From an uncultured Lachnospiraceae bacterium (GTDB lineage: Bacteria > Bacillota > Clostridia > Lachnospirales > Lachnospiraceae), in contig CAJTPF010000005.1 of assembly GCA_910578175.1 (NCBI GenBank), positions 76,299 to 121,353 on the forward strand: a DNA stretch of 45,055 nucleotides. Reading direction: 5' to 3'. The notes beneath the pieces are model-generated. The model was given only the letters and a program-made list of their open reading frames with translations, was not told the origin of the DNA and made no database searches. The first letter of the stretch is position 1. Every line of letters begins with the position of its first letter. The translations under genes were made by a program, and so were the position numbers. Positions 1 through 7,725 of this stretch are shown piece by piece.

Positions 1-20
1 AATATATTTATATAGAATGT

Positions 21-65
21 AAAAAGACGATTTTTGATCAAAATACTGATGAAAATCGTCTTTTT
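21..65. terminator. Terminator-like hairpin before DUF3793 gene
   Basis: Inverted repeat with 14-bp arms at 21-34 and 52-65 around a 17-nt loop. One side ends in a run of T and the other begins with a run of A, so it could stop transcription from either direction. It lies just ahead of the first gene, leaving little room for a promoter between them. Confidence 0.75.
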
Positions 66-76
66 TACGTAAATGA

Positions 77-745
77 ATGGAATCGGCAGATTTCAGGGAT
101 AATATGAATGAGTTTATGATCAGCCGGTTGAAGATGCCGGGATTCAGGGAGGAGTTTTTCATGCGGACGGATATCAGAAAAGCAGAATTACAGATTGTTT
201 TTCAATGCGCCCCGTTATTATCGGGGCTGAAAATTTCCAATCTTCTCATTATAGATGAAAATTTGTCGGAGGCGGTGGCACGAATCTTAAGCGTTACCGA
301 TATATCCGTTTACTGGCTGGTCTGCAGTCGAAACAGACTGTCTTTTTTATTATATAATGATAAAGAGTTAACAGACTATTTATTGCGGAACGATGTAAAT
401 CAAATGCTGGAACAAAGTGGATATGCGGGGTTGGATACGGAACAGGCATTGCAGCTTTTATCAGGAAGATATCAACGCTATATGGAAAAAAAGGGGGGAT
501 TTCCCCATGAGATAGGATTATTTCTGGGATATCCGGTAGAGGATGTGAAGGGGTTTATTAAAAACGGAGGAAAAAACTGTTTATATACCGGATATTGGAA
601 GGTATACCGAAATATATCCGAAAAGACAAAATTGTTTGCTCGGTTTGATTATGTTCGGGAATTAATGGTGCTGCTGGCTTGTCATGGAGCGGAATTACCG
701 GAAATAATTGATATATTTCATTCAAAAAATCAATTGATTCTGTAA
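77..745 (+). CDS. DUF3793 family protein
   Basis: Soluble 222-residue protein of unknown function. Two blocks typical of the DUF3793 family are visible: CAPLLSGLK near residue 46, and a C-terminal block with HEIGLFLGYP, EDVKGFI and GYWKVY around residues 142-175. No signal peptide or membrane segment is seen. The start is uncertain: the ATG at 77 has no clear ribosome site, while an in-frame ATG at 104 follows an AGGG motif and may be the true start. It precedes the feo genes. Members of this family occur near iron or flavodoxin genes in Clostridia, so a link to iron metabolism is plausible but inferred. Confidence 0.8.
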   Translation: MESADFRDNMNEFMISRLKMPGFREEFFMRTDIRKAELQIVFQCAPLLSGLKISNLLIIDENLSEAVARILSVTDISVYWLVCSRNRLSFLLYNDKELTDYLLRNDVNQMLEQSGYAGLDTEQALQLLSGRYQRYMEKKGGFPHEIGLFLGYPVEDVKGFIKNGGKNCLYTGYWKVYRNISEKTKLFARFDYVRELMVLLACHGAELPEIIDIFHSKNQLIL

Positions 746-761
746 ATCATCCAAAAAGTTC

Positions 762-790
762 TTGACAACTAACAATGGTAAGTATATACT
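762..790 (+). promoter_or_regulatory. Promoter of feoA-feoA-feoB
   Basis: Perfect -35 TTGACA at 762-767 and -10 TATACT at 785-790 with a 17-bp spacer, 26 bp before the first feoA. A dyad centred on the -10 (separate entry) suggests repression by a metal sensor. Confidence 0.8.
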
Positions 791-792
791 AA
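779..792. promoter_or_regulatory. Operator-like dyad over the feoA -10
   Basis: TAAGTATATACTAA forms a near-perfect dyad centred at 785/786 that covers the -10 element. Further symmetric positions extend to about 774-797. The same layout, AGT-4 nt-ACTAA, recurs before feoB at 1331-1344. The binding protein is unknown; a DtxR/MntR-type metalloregulator is an inference. Confidence 0.5.
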
Positions 793-816
793 CTAATGAA
801 AAATGAAGATCTGTAA

Positions 817-1056
817 ATGACAGATCAATGGAAAGAGGGTGATAAAATGCCGTTATCAATGGTTAAAGAAGGGGAGCCTAATATTATAAAAAGGGTAAGC
901 GGAAAAGACGAAATCCGCAAATTTCTGGAAAATCTTGGATTCGTTACAGGAAGTACGGTAACCGTCATTTCCCAGACGGGTGGGAATATGATCGTAAATA
1001 TCAAGGATTCCAGGGTAGCCATTGGGAAAGATATGGCAAATAAGATAATGGTATAG
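817..1056 (+). CDS. feoA: FeoA-family protein, first copy
   Basis: Small 79-residue cytoplasmic protein of the FeoA family, an SH3-like beta-barrel thought to support the FeoB ferrous-iron transporter. The ends read as a typical FeoA: a loop with FLENLGFVTGSTVTVIS, then NMIVNIKDSRVAIGKDMANKI near the C-terminus, where the DSRVAI motif is characteristic. It has its own strong promoter just upstream and is followed 36 bp later by a second feoA and then feoB. Tandem feoA genes ahead of feoB are common in Clostridia. The alternative ATG at 847 lies after a GAGGGTGATAAA sequence that looks like a ribosome site, so the real protein may start there, ten residues later. Confidence 0.9.
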   Translation: MTDQWKEGDKMPLSMVKEGEPNIIKRVSGKDEIRKFLENLGFVTGSTVTVISQTGGNMIVNIKDSRVAIGKDMANKIMV

Positions 1057-1092
1057 TCCGGGTGGGACCTGCCATGTAAGGAGGATAGTTAT

Positions 1093-1314
1093 ATGAAAAC
1101 ATTGAAAGACGTTGCCTGCGGACAGACCGTTCAGGTAAAAAGGTTAACCGGAGAAGGTCCTGTGAAACGAAGGATTATGGATATGGGAATAACGAAAGGA
1201 ATTCCTGTATCTGTCAGAAAAGTGGCTCCTTTGGGTGATCCGGTGGAAATTACGGTAAGAGGATATGAATTGTCTTTGCGGAAAGAAGATGCAGAAACGA
1301 TTGAAGTGGAATAA
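1093..1314 (+). CDS. feoA: FeoA-family protein, second copy
   Basis: Second 73-residue FeoA-family protein. It carries the hallmark features in order: GQTVQVKRLTGEGPVKRRIMDMGI, where the arginine-aspartate-methionine-glycine stretch is typical, then GDPVEITVRGYELSLRKEDAE at the end, the classic FeoA C-terminus. A clear AAGGAGG ribosome site precedes the ATG. It matches canonical FeoA more closely than the first copy and is probably the partner of the FeoB cytoplasmic domain. It shares the promoter at 762-790 with the first copy, and a second dyad lies between it and feoB. Confidence 0.93.
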   Translation: MKTLKDVACGQTVQVKRLTGEGPVKRRIMDMGITKGIPVSVRKVAPLGDPVEITVRGYELSLRKEDAETIEVE

Positions 1315-1330
1315 TTTTTTTAAATACGAG

Positions 1331-1344
1331 TTAGTAAAGACTAA
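1331..1344. promoter_or_regulatory. Operator-like dyad upstream of feoB
   Basis: TTAGTAAAGACTAA has 5-bp perfect arms (TTAGT/ACTAA) separated by 4 nt, in the 83-bp gap before feoB. It shares arm sequence and spacing with the dyad on the feoA -10. No convincing promoter was identified beside it, so it could act on read-through transcription or on a weak internal promoter. Confidence 0.45.
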
Positions 1345-1397
1345 TAAAAGGTAGTTGTATAAAACAGATTGGACCGAGGAAGAAAAGGAGTGGGAAA

Positions 1398-3581
1398 ATG
1401 TCGATAAAGATTGCATTGGCAGGGAATCCGAATTGCGGCAAAACAACATTGTTTAATGCGTTGACAGGTTCCGGTCAGTTTGTGGGAAACTGGCCGGGCG
1501 TAACAGTGGAGAAAAAGGAAGGAAGGTTAAAAGGACATAAAGATGTTATGATCATGGATTTGCCGGGAATCTATTCTTTATCACCATATACTTTGGAAGA
1601 AGTTGTGGCAAGAGATTATCTGATTAACGAGAGACCGGATGTAATTCTTAATATTGTGGACGGTACCAACATTGAAAGAAATCTATATTTGACAACACAG
1701 TTGACGGAACTGGGTATTCCGGTCATTATAGCAGTAAATATGACGGATTTACTGGAAAAACAGGGGGATAAAATACATATAGATCAGTTAAGCGTGAAAC
1801 TTGGCTGTGAAGTGGTAGAGATTTCCGCTTTGAAAGGGAAGGGAATTAGAGAAGCTGCTGATAAAGCAGTTGCTTTGGCAATGGAAAAGAAAGCGTCAAT
1901 ACCAGTTCATAAATTTGCAGACAGTGTGGAGTCGGTCATTGAGGCGGTAGAAGAACAGCTTGGTTTCGATGTTTTAGAAGAACAGAAACGTTTTTTTGCA
2001 ATCAAGTTATTGGAAAAGGATGATAAAATACCTGCCCGGATGAAGGAGGTACCGGATATCTCATCTGAAATTAAAGCGTTAGAGGATAAATTTGACGATG
2101 ATACGGAAAGTATAATTACAAATGAAAGATATGAGTATATTGCTTCGATCATTGAAGCTTGTTGTATCAGAAGCGGAAAAAAGAAGTTATCAACCTCAGA
2201 CAAAATTGACCGGGTAGTAACAAACCGGTGGCTGGCATTACCGATTTTTGCCGTAGTTATGTTTCTGATCTATTATATTTCGGTTACAACAGTAGGGACA
2301 TGGATGACGGACTGGACCAATGACGGATTGTTTGGGGACGGCTGGCAGTTATTGGGAACCGGTTCCGGCGGGTATGAAGAAGATTACGGATCATCTGGGG
2401 AAAATGGTATATGGGTTCCCGGGATTCCGGTTCTTTTGGAAAAAGGACTGGATGCAGTCAATTGTGCAGAATGGCTGAAGGGTCTGGTCCTGGATGGAAT
2501 AGTAGCCGGTGTGGGTGCGGTCCTTGGTTTTGTTCCTCAGATGCTTGTATTGTTCATTTTTCTTGCATTTTTGGAAGCCTGCGGTTATATGGCGCGCGTA
2601 GCATTTATTATGGACCGGATTTTTAGAAAATTTGGACTTTCCGGTAAATCATTTATTCCAATGCTGGTAGGAACGGGATGTGGCGTTCCGGGTATTATGG
2701 CTTCCCGTACCATAGAAAATGATCGTGATCGCAAGATGACGATCCTGACGACCACATTTATTCCTTGCGGTGCCAAACTTCCGATCATCGCTTTGATTAC
2801 AGCAACGATATTCGGCGGTGCATGGTGGGTCGCTCCAAGCGCCTATTTTGTCGGAATTGCATCTATTGTATTTTCCGGTATGATCCTGAAGAAAACCAAG
2901 ATGTTTGCCGGCAGCCCGGCTCCGTTTGTAATGGAACTTCCCGCATATCATATGCCTGCTGTTGGCAATGTACTCCGATCCATGTGGGAACGGGGGTGGT
3001 CCTTTATTAAGAAGGCAGGCACTATCATTCTGCTTTCATCTATCCTGATCTGGGCCGGTACCTGTTTTGGTTCAACGGGCAGCGGATTTGGATTTAGTAC
3101 AGATATGGAATTGAGTGACAGCATATTGGGACATATTGCAGATGGGATGAAATGGATATTTGCACCGCTTGGATTTGGAGAAATTACGGCAACGATCGCC
3201 ACCATAATGGGACTGGTCGCCAAGGAAGAAGTAGTCGGAGTATTTGGGATTCTGGATTTTGGAGGATTCACACGGTTAGCGGGATATTCTTTCCTGATCT
3301 TTAATCTTCTGTGTGCGCCCTGCTTTGCAGCGATGGGTGCAATCAAGAGAGAAATGAATAATAAAAAGTGGTTCTGGTTTGCCATCGGGTATCAGACGAT
3401 ATTCGCCTATATAGTATCTCTTTGTGTATATCAGATCGGAATGTTGTTGATAAACGGCGTCTTTGGCATTGGGACGGCGGCAGCTGTTCTGCTGATCACC
3501 GGATTTCTGTATCTGCTGCTCCGGCCGTTTAAAGACAACCGGACTTTAAAAGTAAACATGAAAAAAACAGCCGGTATATAA
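1398..3581 (+). CDS. feoB: Ferrous iron transporter FeoB
   Basis: Inner-membrane ferrous-iron transporter of 727 residues, the usual length for the family. The N-terminal G-protein domain shows the P-loop GNPNCGKTT (residues 9-17), the G3 motif DLPG near 54, NMTD (G4) near 114 and SALKGKG (G5) near 146. A helical linker follows, then from about residue 275 a polytopic membrane domain with the conserved GxGCGVPGIMASRT and FIPCGAKLPI segments of the transport core (Gate) repeats. The ribosome site AAGGAG precedes the ATG. It is the last gene of the feo operon; a terminator follows. No FeoC or cysteine-rich FeoB-associated small protein is seen after it. Confidence 0.97.
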   Translation: MSIKIALAGNPNCGKTTLFNALTGSGQFVGNWPGVTVEKKEGRLKGHKDVMIMDLPGIYSLSPYTLEEVVARDYLINERPDVILNIVDGTNIERNLYLTTQLTELGIPVIIAVNMTDLLEKQGDKIHIDQLSVKLGCEVVEISALKGKGIREAADKAVALAMEKKASIPVHKFADSVESVIEAVEEQLGFDVLEEQKRFFAIKLLEKDDKIPARMKEVPDISSEIKALEDKFDDDTESIITNERYEYIASIIEACCIRSGKKKLSTSDKIDRVVTNRWLALPIFAVVMFLIYYISVTTVGTWMTDWTNDGLFGDGWQLLGTGSGGYEEDYGSSGENGIWVPGIPVLLEKGLDAVNCAEWLKGLVLDGIVAGVGAVLGFVPQMLVLFIFLAFLEACGYMARVAFIMDRIFRKFGLSGKSFIPMLVGTGCGVPGIMASRTIENDRDRKMTILTTTFIPCGAKLPIIALITATIFGGAWWVAPSAYFVGIASIVFSGMILKKTKMFAGSPAPFVMELPAYHMPAVGNVLRSMWERGWSFIKKAGTIILLSSILIWAGTCFGSTGSGFGFSTDMELSDSILGHIADGMKWIFAPLGFGEITATIATIMGLVAKEEVVGVFGILDFGGFTRLAGYSFLIFNLLCAPCFAAMGAIKREMNNKKWFWFAIGYQTIFAYIVSLCVYQIGMLLINGVFGIGTAAAVLLITGFLYLLLRPFKDNRTLKVNMKKTAGI

Positions 3582-3598
3582 AAAACTGTGATCAAAGT

Positions 3599-3641
3599 GA
3601 AATCGTTGTCGGAGGAATACTCTGATAACGGTTTCTTTTTT
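3599..3641 (+). terminator. Terminator after feoB
   Basis: Arms at 3599-3610 and 3624-3635 pair over 12 bp including two G-U wobbles, followed directly by six T. It closes the iron-uptake operon. Confidence 0.85.
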
Positions 3642-3675
3642 GTACTGCTTTTACATAATCAAAGAGGATTCTGGT

Positions 3676-3681
3676 TATAAT
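3676..3681 (+). promoter_or_regulatory. Candidate -10 for the DUF3787-nifJ unit
   Basis: TATAAT at 3676-3681, 54 bp before the small gene. No -35 at ideal spacing is evident; TTTACA at 3650-3655 would need a 20-bp spacer. The promoter is therefore only tentative. Confidence 0.35.
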
Positions 3682-3734
3682 CGTATTATAAAAAATGGTT
3701 ATTTTATAGCCATATCATTAAATGGAGGATTTCT

Positions 3735-3929
3735 ATGGATAATTTAAAAAGCCGGGCATTACATGGAGAGAATAACAAACGGATCAATAAAACAGATAAA
3801 TTAGAAAATGAAGGAACCGCAGCTTGGACAGATACCGAACGTACCATTCCGGAAAGCAATGTTTCCGTTCCGAATACGGATGCAGTGATCCGGGCGAAAA
3901 ACTGGGTGGATAATGGAAGCAGATTGTAG
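3735..3929 (+). CDS. Small DUF3787-like protein
   Basis: Hydrophilic 64-residue protein with a GGAGG ribosome site before its ATG. Its second half (TAAWTDTERTIPESNVSVPN, then AVIRAKNWVDNGS) matches my memory of the DUF3787 pattern: TAAW, a TIP/SxVxxP segment and a final AKxWVD. Some members of this family are annotated as spore-surface proteins of clostridia. It lies 18 bp before nifJ on the same strand and is probably co-transcribed with it. Why a possible spore-coat peptide would be linked to pyruvate oxidoreductase is not clear. The family call is from recognition of the pattern only. Confidence 0.65.
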   Translation: MDNLKSRALHGENNKRINKTDKLENEGTAAWTDTERTIPESNVSVPNTDAVIRAKNWVDNGSRL

Positions 3930-3947
3930 AAAGGGAAGATATCAGAT

Positions 3948-6900
3948 ATGGGAAAAATAACGATGACAGTAGATGGTAATACGGCGGCGGCATATGTGGC
4001 TTATGCATACACGGATGTGGCAGCGGTATATCCCATCACCCCGTCCTCTACCATGGCGGAAGTGGTGGATGATTGGGCAGCAGGCGGGAGAAAAAATATA
4101 TTCGGGCAGAGTGTCAGGGTAGTTGAAATGCAGTCAGAAGCAGGGGCGGCAGGGGCGTTTCACGGTTCCCTTCAGGCAGGAGCGCTGACTACGACATTTA
4201 CAGCTTCCCAGGGATTGCTTCTGATGATCCCGAATATGTATAAAATTGCAGGAGAATTGCTGCCGGGAGTATTTCATGTCAGTGCCCGGTCGATTGCGGC
4301 ACAGGCATTGAGTATTTTTGGGGATCACCAGGATGTAATGGCTGCCAGACAGACAGGATGCGTTATGCTGGTTTCCGGCTCCGTTCAGGAGGTAATGGAT
4401 CTGGCTCCGGTGGCACATGTTTCGGCGGTGAAAGGACGTCTGCCCTTTATCCATTTCTTCGACGGCTTCCGCACATCCCATGAGATTCAGAAAGTGGAAG
4501 CTCTTGAATATTCAGACCTGGAAAAATTAATGGACCGGAAAGCATTGCAGGCATTCAGGGATAATGCTTTGTCCCCGAATCATCCGGTGACGAGGGGAAC
4601 GGCACAAAATCCGGATATATATTTCCAAACCAGAGAAGCGTGCAATCCGTTTTATCAGGAAATCGTATCCGTTGTAGAAGATTATATGAAGCAGATCAGC
4701 CGGATGACAAACAGAAATTACGGACTGTTTAATTATTATGGAGCTGGAGATGCGGAATATGTCATCGTTGCAATGGGTTCCGTTTGTGAAACCATTGAAG
4801 AAACCATAGATTATTACAATGCAAAAGGAGAAAAGCTGGGACTGGTAAAAGTTCATCTATTCCGGCCGTTCTCCATGGAACATTTTCTGAAATCCATGCC
4901 GGATTCCGTAAAACGTATTGCGGTCTTAGACCGGACCAAGGAGCCGGGAGCCATGGGAGAACCGTTGTATCTCGATGTTAGAAATTGTTTCTATGACAGG
5001 GAAAATGCACCGATGATTATTGGAGGACGGTTTGGACTGGGTTCAAAAGATACGACGCCATCAGAAATAAAAGCAGTATTTGACAATCTGAAAAGCCGGA
5101 ATCCAAAGACACATTTCACTGTTGGAATCGAAGATGACGTTACAAATACTTCTCTTTCAGCAGGAGAAAAAGTAGTAGTATCAGAAACAGGAACCGTCCG
5201 CTGTAAGTTTTGGGGACTGGGTTCTGACGGAACGGTAGGAGCCAACAAGCAGGCCATTAAGATTATCGGGGAGCATACAAATAAATTTGTACAGGCATAT
5301 TTTGCTTATGATTCAAAGAAATCGGGCGGTCTGACAACTTCTCATCTGAGATTCGGGGATAAACCTATCAAATCTGCATATTTAATAGACGAGGCTGATT
5401 ACATTGCCTGTCACAACCAGTCTTATGTTAACAGTTATGATCTGCTGAAAGGTTTAAAAAAGGGAGGAATCTTTGTTTTAAACTGCCTTTGGGATTCCGA
5501 TGAACTGGAGGAGAACTTACCCAAAAAACTGCTTCGGGAAATTGCGGAAAAGGAAATAGAATTTTATTGTATTAATGCTATTGGAATTGCCGAAGAAATC
5601 GGACTTGGAAACCGTATCAATATGATCATGCAGGGAGCGTTTTTTAAACTGACAAAAATCATTCCTGAAGAAAAGGCGAAACAATATCTGAAGGAATCCG
5701 TACAGAAAGCTTATGGAAAAAAGGGAGAAAAAGTTGTAGGGATGAATCTTGCGGCTATTGAACGGGGATTTACGGATATCAGGAAGGTGCAGGTAAATGA
5801 TCTATGGAAACAATCTTCCGGGGAAGTAAAAAAGGAGACGGAGGAACCGGAATTTATAGCTAAGATCATGCGGCCGATGAACCGGCAGGAAGGAGATTTA
5901 TTACCAGTCAGTGCATTTTCAGGAATTGAGGACGGAACATTTCCGTCGGGAACTTCAGCATATGAAAAACGGGGAATCGGAGTTAATGTTCCGGAATGGA
6001 ATGAGGATACCTGTATTCAGTGTAACCAGTGTTCCTATATATGTCCTCATGCATGTATCCGTCCGTTTCTGCTGACGGAAGAAGAGAAGGCGGAAGCCCC
6101 GGAAGCCTTTCGGACACAGAAAGCGAAAGGAAAGGGACTGGAAGATTATTATTTTCGTATGCAGGTTACTACAATGGATTGTACCGGTTGCGGAAACTGT
6201 GCGGATATCTGTCCGGCCAGACCGAAGGCGCTGGTTATGAAAAAACTTGGCACACAGAGCAAAACAGAGGTGCCGAACTGGGAATATGCGGTGAAGCATG
6301 TGTCTTACAAAGGAGATTTGGTGGAAGGCAGGACGGTAAAAGATTCTCAGTTTAAGACACCGCTAATGGAATATTCCGGTGCATGTGCCGGATGTGGGGA
6401 AACTCCGTATATCAAACTGATCACACAGTTATTTGGTACAAGGATGATGATTGCCAATGCAACCGGCTGTTCTTCTATCTGGGGAGCCTCTGCACCAACG
6501 ACCGCATATACCTGTGATCATCAGGGGAAAGGACCATCTTGGGCAAATTCTTTATTTGAGGATAATGCGGAATACGGATACGGAATGTATCTGGGGGTAA
6601 AGCAGATCCGGGACGGCATGGAACAGAATATGAAATGCCTGATAGAGAACGGAATAGATTCCGATCTGAAAGAAGCGTTCGAAAACTGGATGGCTGTCAG
6701 GGAAGACGGGGAGAAATCCGAAGTTGCAGCTCTCCGGCTTTGCAAATTATTGGAACACACGGAAGCGGAGCATCAGGAACAACAGGTTTTATTGGAAGAT
6801 ATAAAAAAGCATCAGGATTATCTGGCAAAACGTTCCCAATGGATCATTGGCGGAGACGGCTGGGCATATGATATAGGCTTCGGAGGCCTGGATCATGTTA

Positions 6901-7478
6901 TGGCATCCGGCGAAGATATAAATGTACTGGTTTTCGATACGGAGATCTATTCCAATACCGGCGGTCAGGCATCGAAGTCCACGCCAACGGCAGCAATCGC
7001 CAAGTTTGCGGCATCAGGAAAGAAGTCCGGAAAAAAAGATCTGGGAAGAATGATGATGACATACAAAAATGTTTATGTGGCACAGGTGGCCATGGGCGCG
7101 GATAAGAATCAGACATTGAAAGCCATCATGGAAGCAGAAGCATATCCGGGACCTTCTCTTATCATTGCCTACGCGCCGTGTATCAGTCATGGTATTATGG
7201 AAGGTATGGGCAGAAGCATGAGCAATATGGCTCAGGCAGTAGAGTCTGGGTACTGGCATTTATACCGGTATAATCCGCTTTTAGCCCACAAAGGACAAAA
7301 TCCGTTTATACTGGATTCCAAAGAGCCGAAATCAGGATTTCGTGAATTCCTTATGGGACAGGTCCGGTTTGCCGCTCTTGCAAAACAATTTCCACAGCAG
7401 GCAGAAGAATTGTTTGACAAGGCGGAAAAAGAAGCGTCCAGCAGGCTGGAATATTATCGTAAAAGAGCAAAAGAATAA
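3948..7478 (+). CDS. nifJ: Pyruvate:ferredoxin oxidoreductase
   Basis: Single-chain 1176-residue pyruvate:ferredoxin (flavodoxin) oxidoreductase, which oxidises pyruvate and CoA to acetyl-CoA and CO2 while reducing ferredoxin. The N-terminal domain has the YPITPSSTMAE signature. Two 4Fe-4S motifs follow, CIQCNQCSYICPHAC near residue 690 and CTGCGNCADICPARP near 745. A further cluster ligand region, ACAGCGETPY, lies near 811. The thiamine-diphosphate domain has GDGWAYDIGFGG near 970 followed by the YSNTGGQASKSTPT block. All expected segments are present and full length. It supplies acetyl-CoA and low-potential electrons for the acetate and butyrate genes further along. Confidence 0.97.
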   Translation: MGKITMTVDGNTAAAYVAYAYTDVAAVYPITPSSTMAEVVDDWAAGGRKNIFGQSVRVVEMQSEAGAAGAFHGSLQAGALTTTFTASQGLLLMIPNMYKIAGELLPGVFHVSARSIAAQALSIFGDHQDVMAARQTGCVMLVSGSVQEVMDLAPVAHVSAVKGRLPFIHFFDGFRTSHEIQKVEALEYSDLEKLMDRKALQAFRDNALSPNHPVTRGTAQNPDIYFQTREACNPFYQEIVSVVEDYMKQISRMTNRNYGLFNYYGAGDAEYVIVAMGSVCETIEETIDYYNAKGEKLGLVKVHLFRPFSMEHFLKSMPDSVKRIAVLDRTKEPGAMGEPLYLDVRNCFYDRENAPMIIGGRFGLGSKDTTPSEIKAVFDNLKSRNPKTHFTVGIEDDVTNTSLSAGEKVVVSETGTVRCKFWGLGSDGTVGANKQAIKIIGEHTNKFVQAYFAYDSKKSGGLTTSHLRFGDKPIKSAYLIDEADYIACHNQSYVNSYDLLKGLKKGGIFVLNCLWDSDELEENLPKKLLREIAEKEIEFYCINAIGIAEEIGLGNRINMIMQGAFFKLTKIIPEEKAKQYLKESVQKAYGKKGEKVVGMNLAAIERGFTDIRKVQVNDLWKQSSGEVKKETEEPEFIAKIMRPMNRQEGDLLPVSAFSGIEDGTFPSGTSAYEKRGIGVNVPEWNEDTCIQCNQCSYICPHACIRPFLLTEEEKAEAPEAFRTQKAKGKGLEDYYFRMQVTTMDCTGCGNCADICPARPKALVMKKLGTQSKTEVPNWEYAVKHVSYKGDLVEGRTVKDSQFKTPLMEYSGACAGCGETPYIKLITQLFGTRMMIANATGCSSIWGASAPTTAYTCDHQGKGPSWANSLFEDNAEYGYGMYLGVKQIRDGMEQNMKCLIENGIDSDLKEAFENWMAVREDGEKSEVAALRLCKLLEHTEAEHQEQQVLLEDIKKHQDYLAKRSQWIIGGDGWAYDIGFGGLDHVMASGEDINVLVFDTEIYSNTGGQASKSTPTAAIAKFAASGKKSGKKDLGRMMMTYKNVYVAQVAMGADKNQTLKAIMEAEAYPGPSLIIAYAPCISHGIMEGMGRSMSNMAQAVESGYWHLYRYNPLLAHKGQNPFILDSKEPKSGFREFLMGQVRFAALAKQFPQQAEELFDKAEKEASSRLEYYRKRAKE

Positions 7479-7725
7479 ATACTGATATACAAAAGATAAA
7501 ATTTATGTTAATATTGATTGGAAAAATTTTACAAAGGAGCTGATGGGAACAAAGGAAACAGAAGATCATTCATACAGATAAAACAGATATAAGATACATT
7601 ACAGATAAATGATTTCTCAGAAATAGACAGGGAATACATAAGAGATAGAAATAATAAAATATAAAGAAAAAATTAATTCTACTGGCTCTGGTGTCTGAGA
7701 GGACATCGGTAGAAGGGAGGAACAG

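Noticed and set aside
7542..7580. Short ATG reading frame with AGGAG between nifJ and the surface protein
   Set aside because: It ends after 12 codons, and no family or conservation could be argued. The 247-bp gap shows only AT-rich ACAGATA-like repeats.
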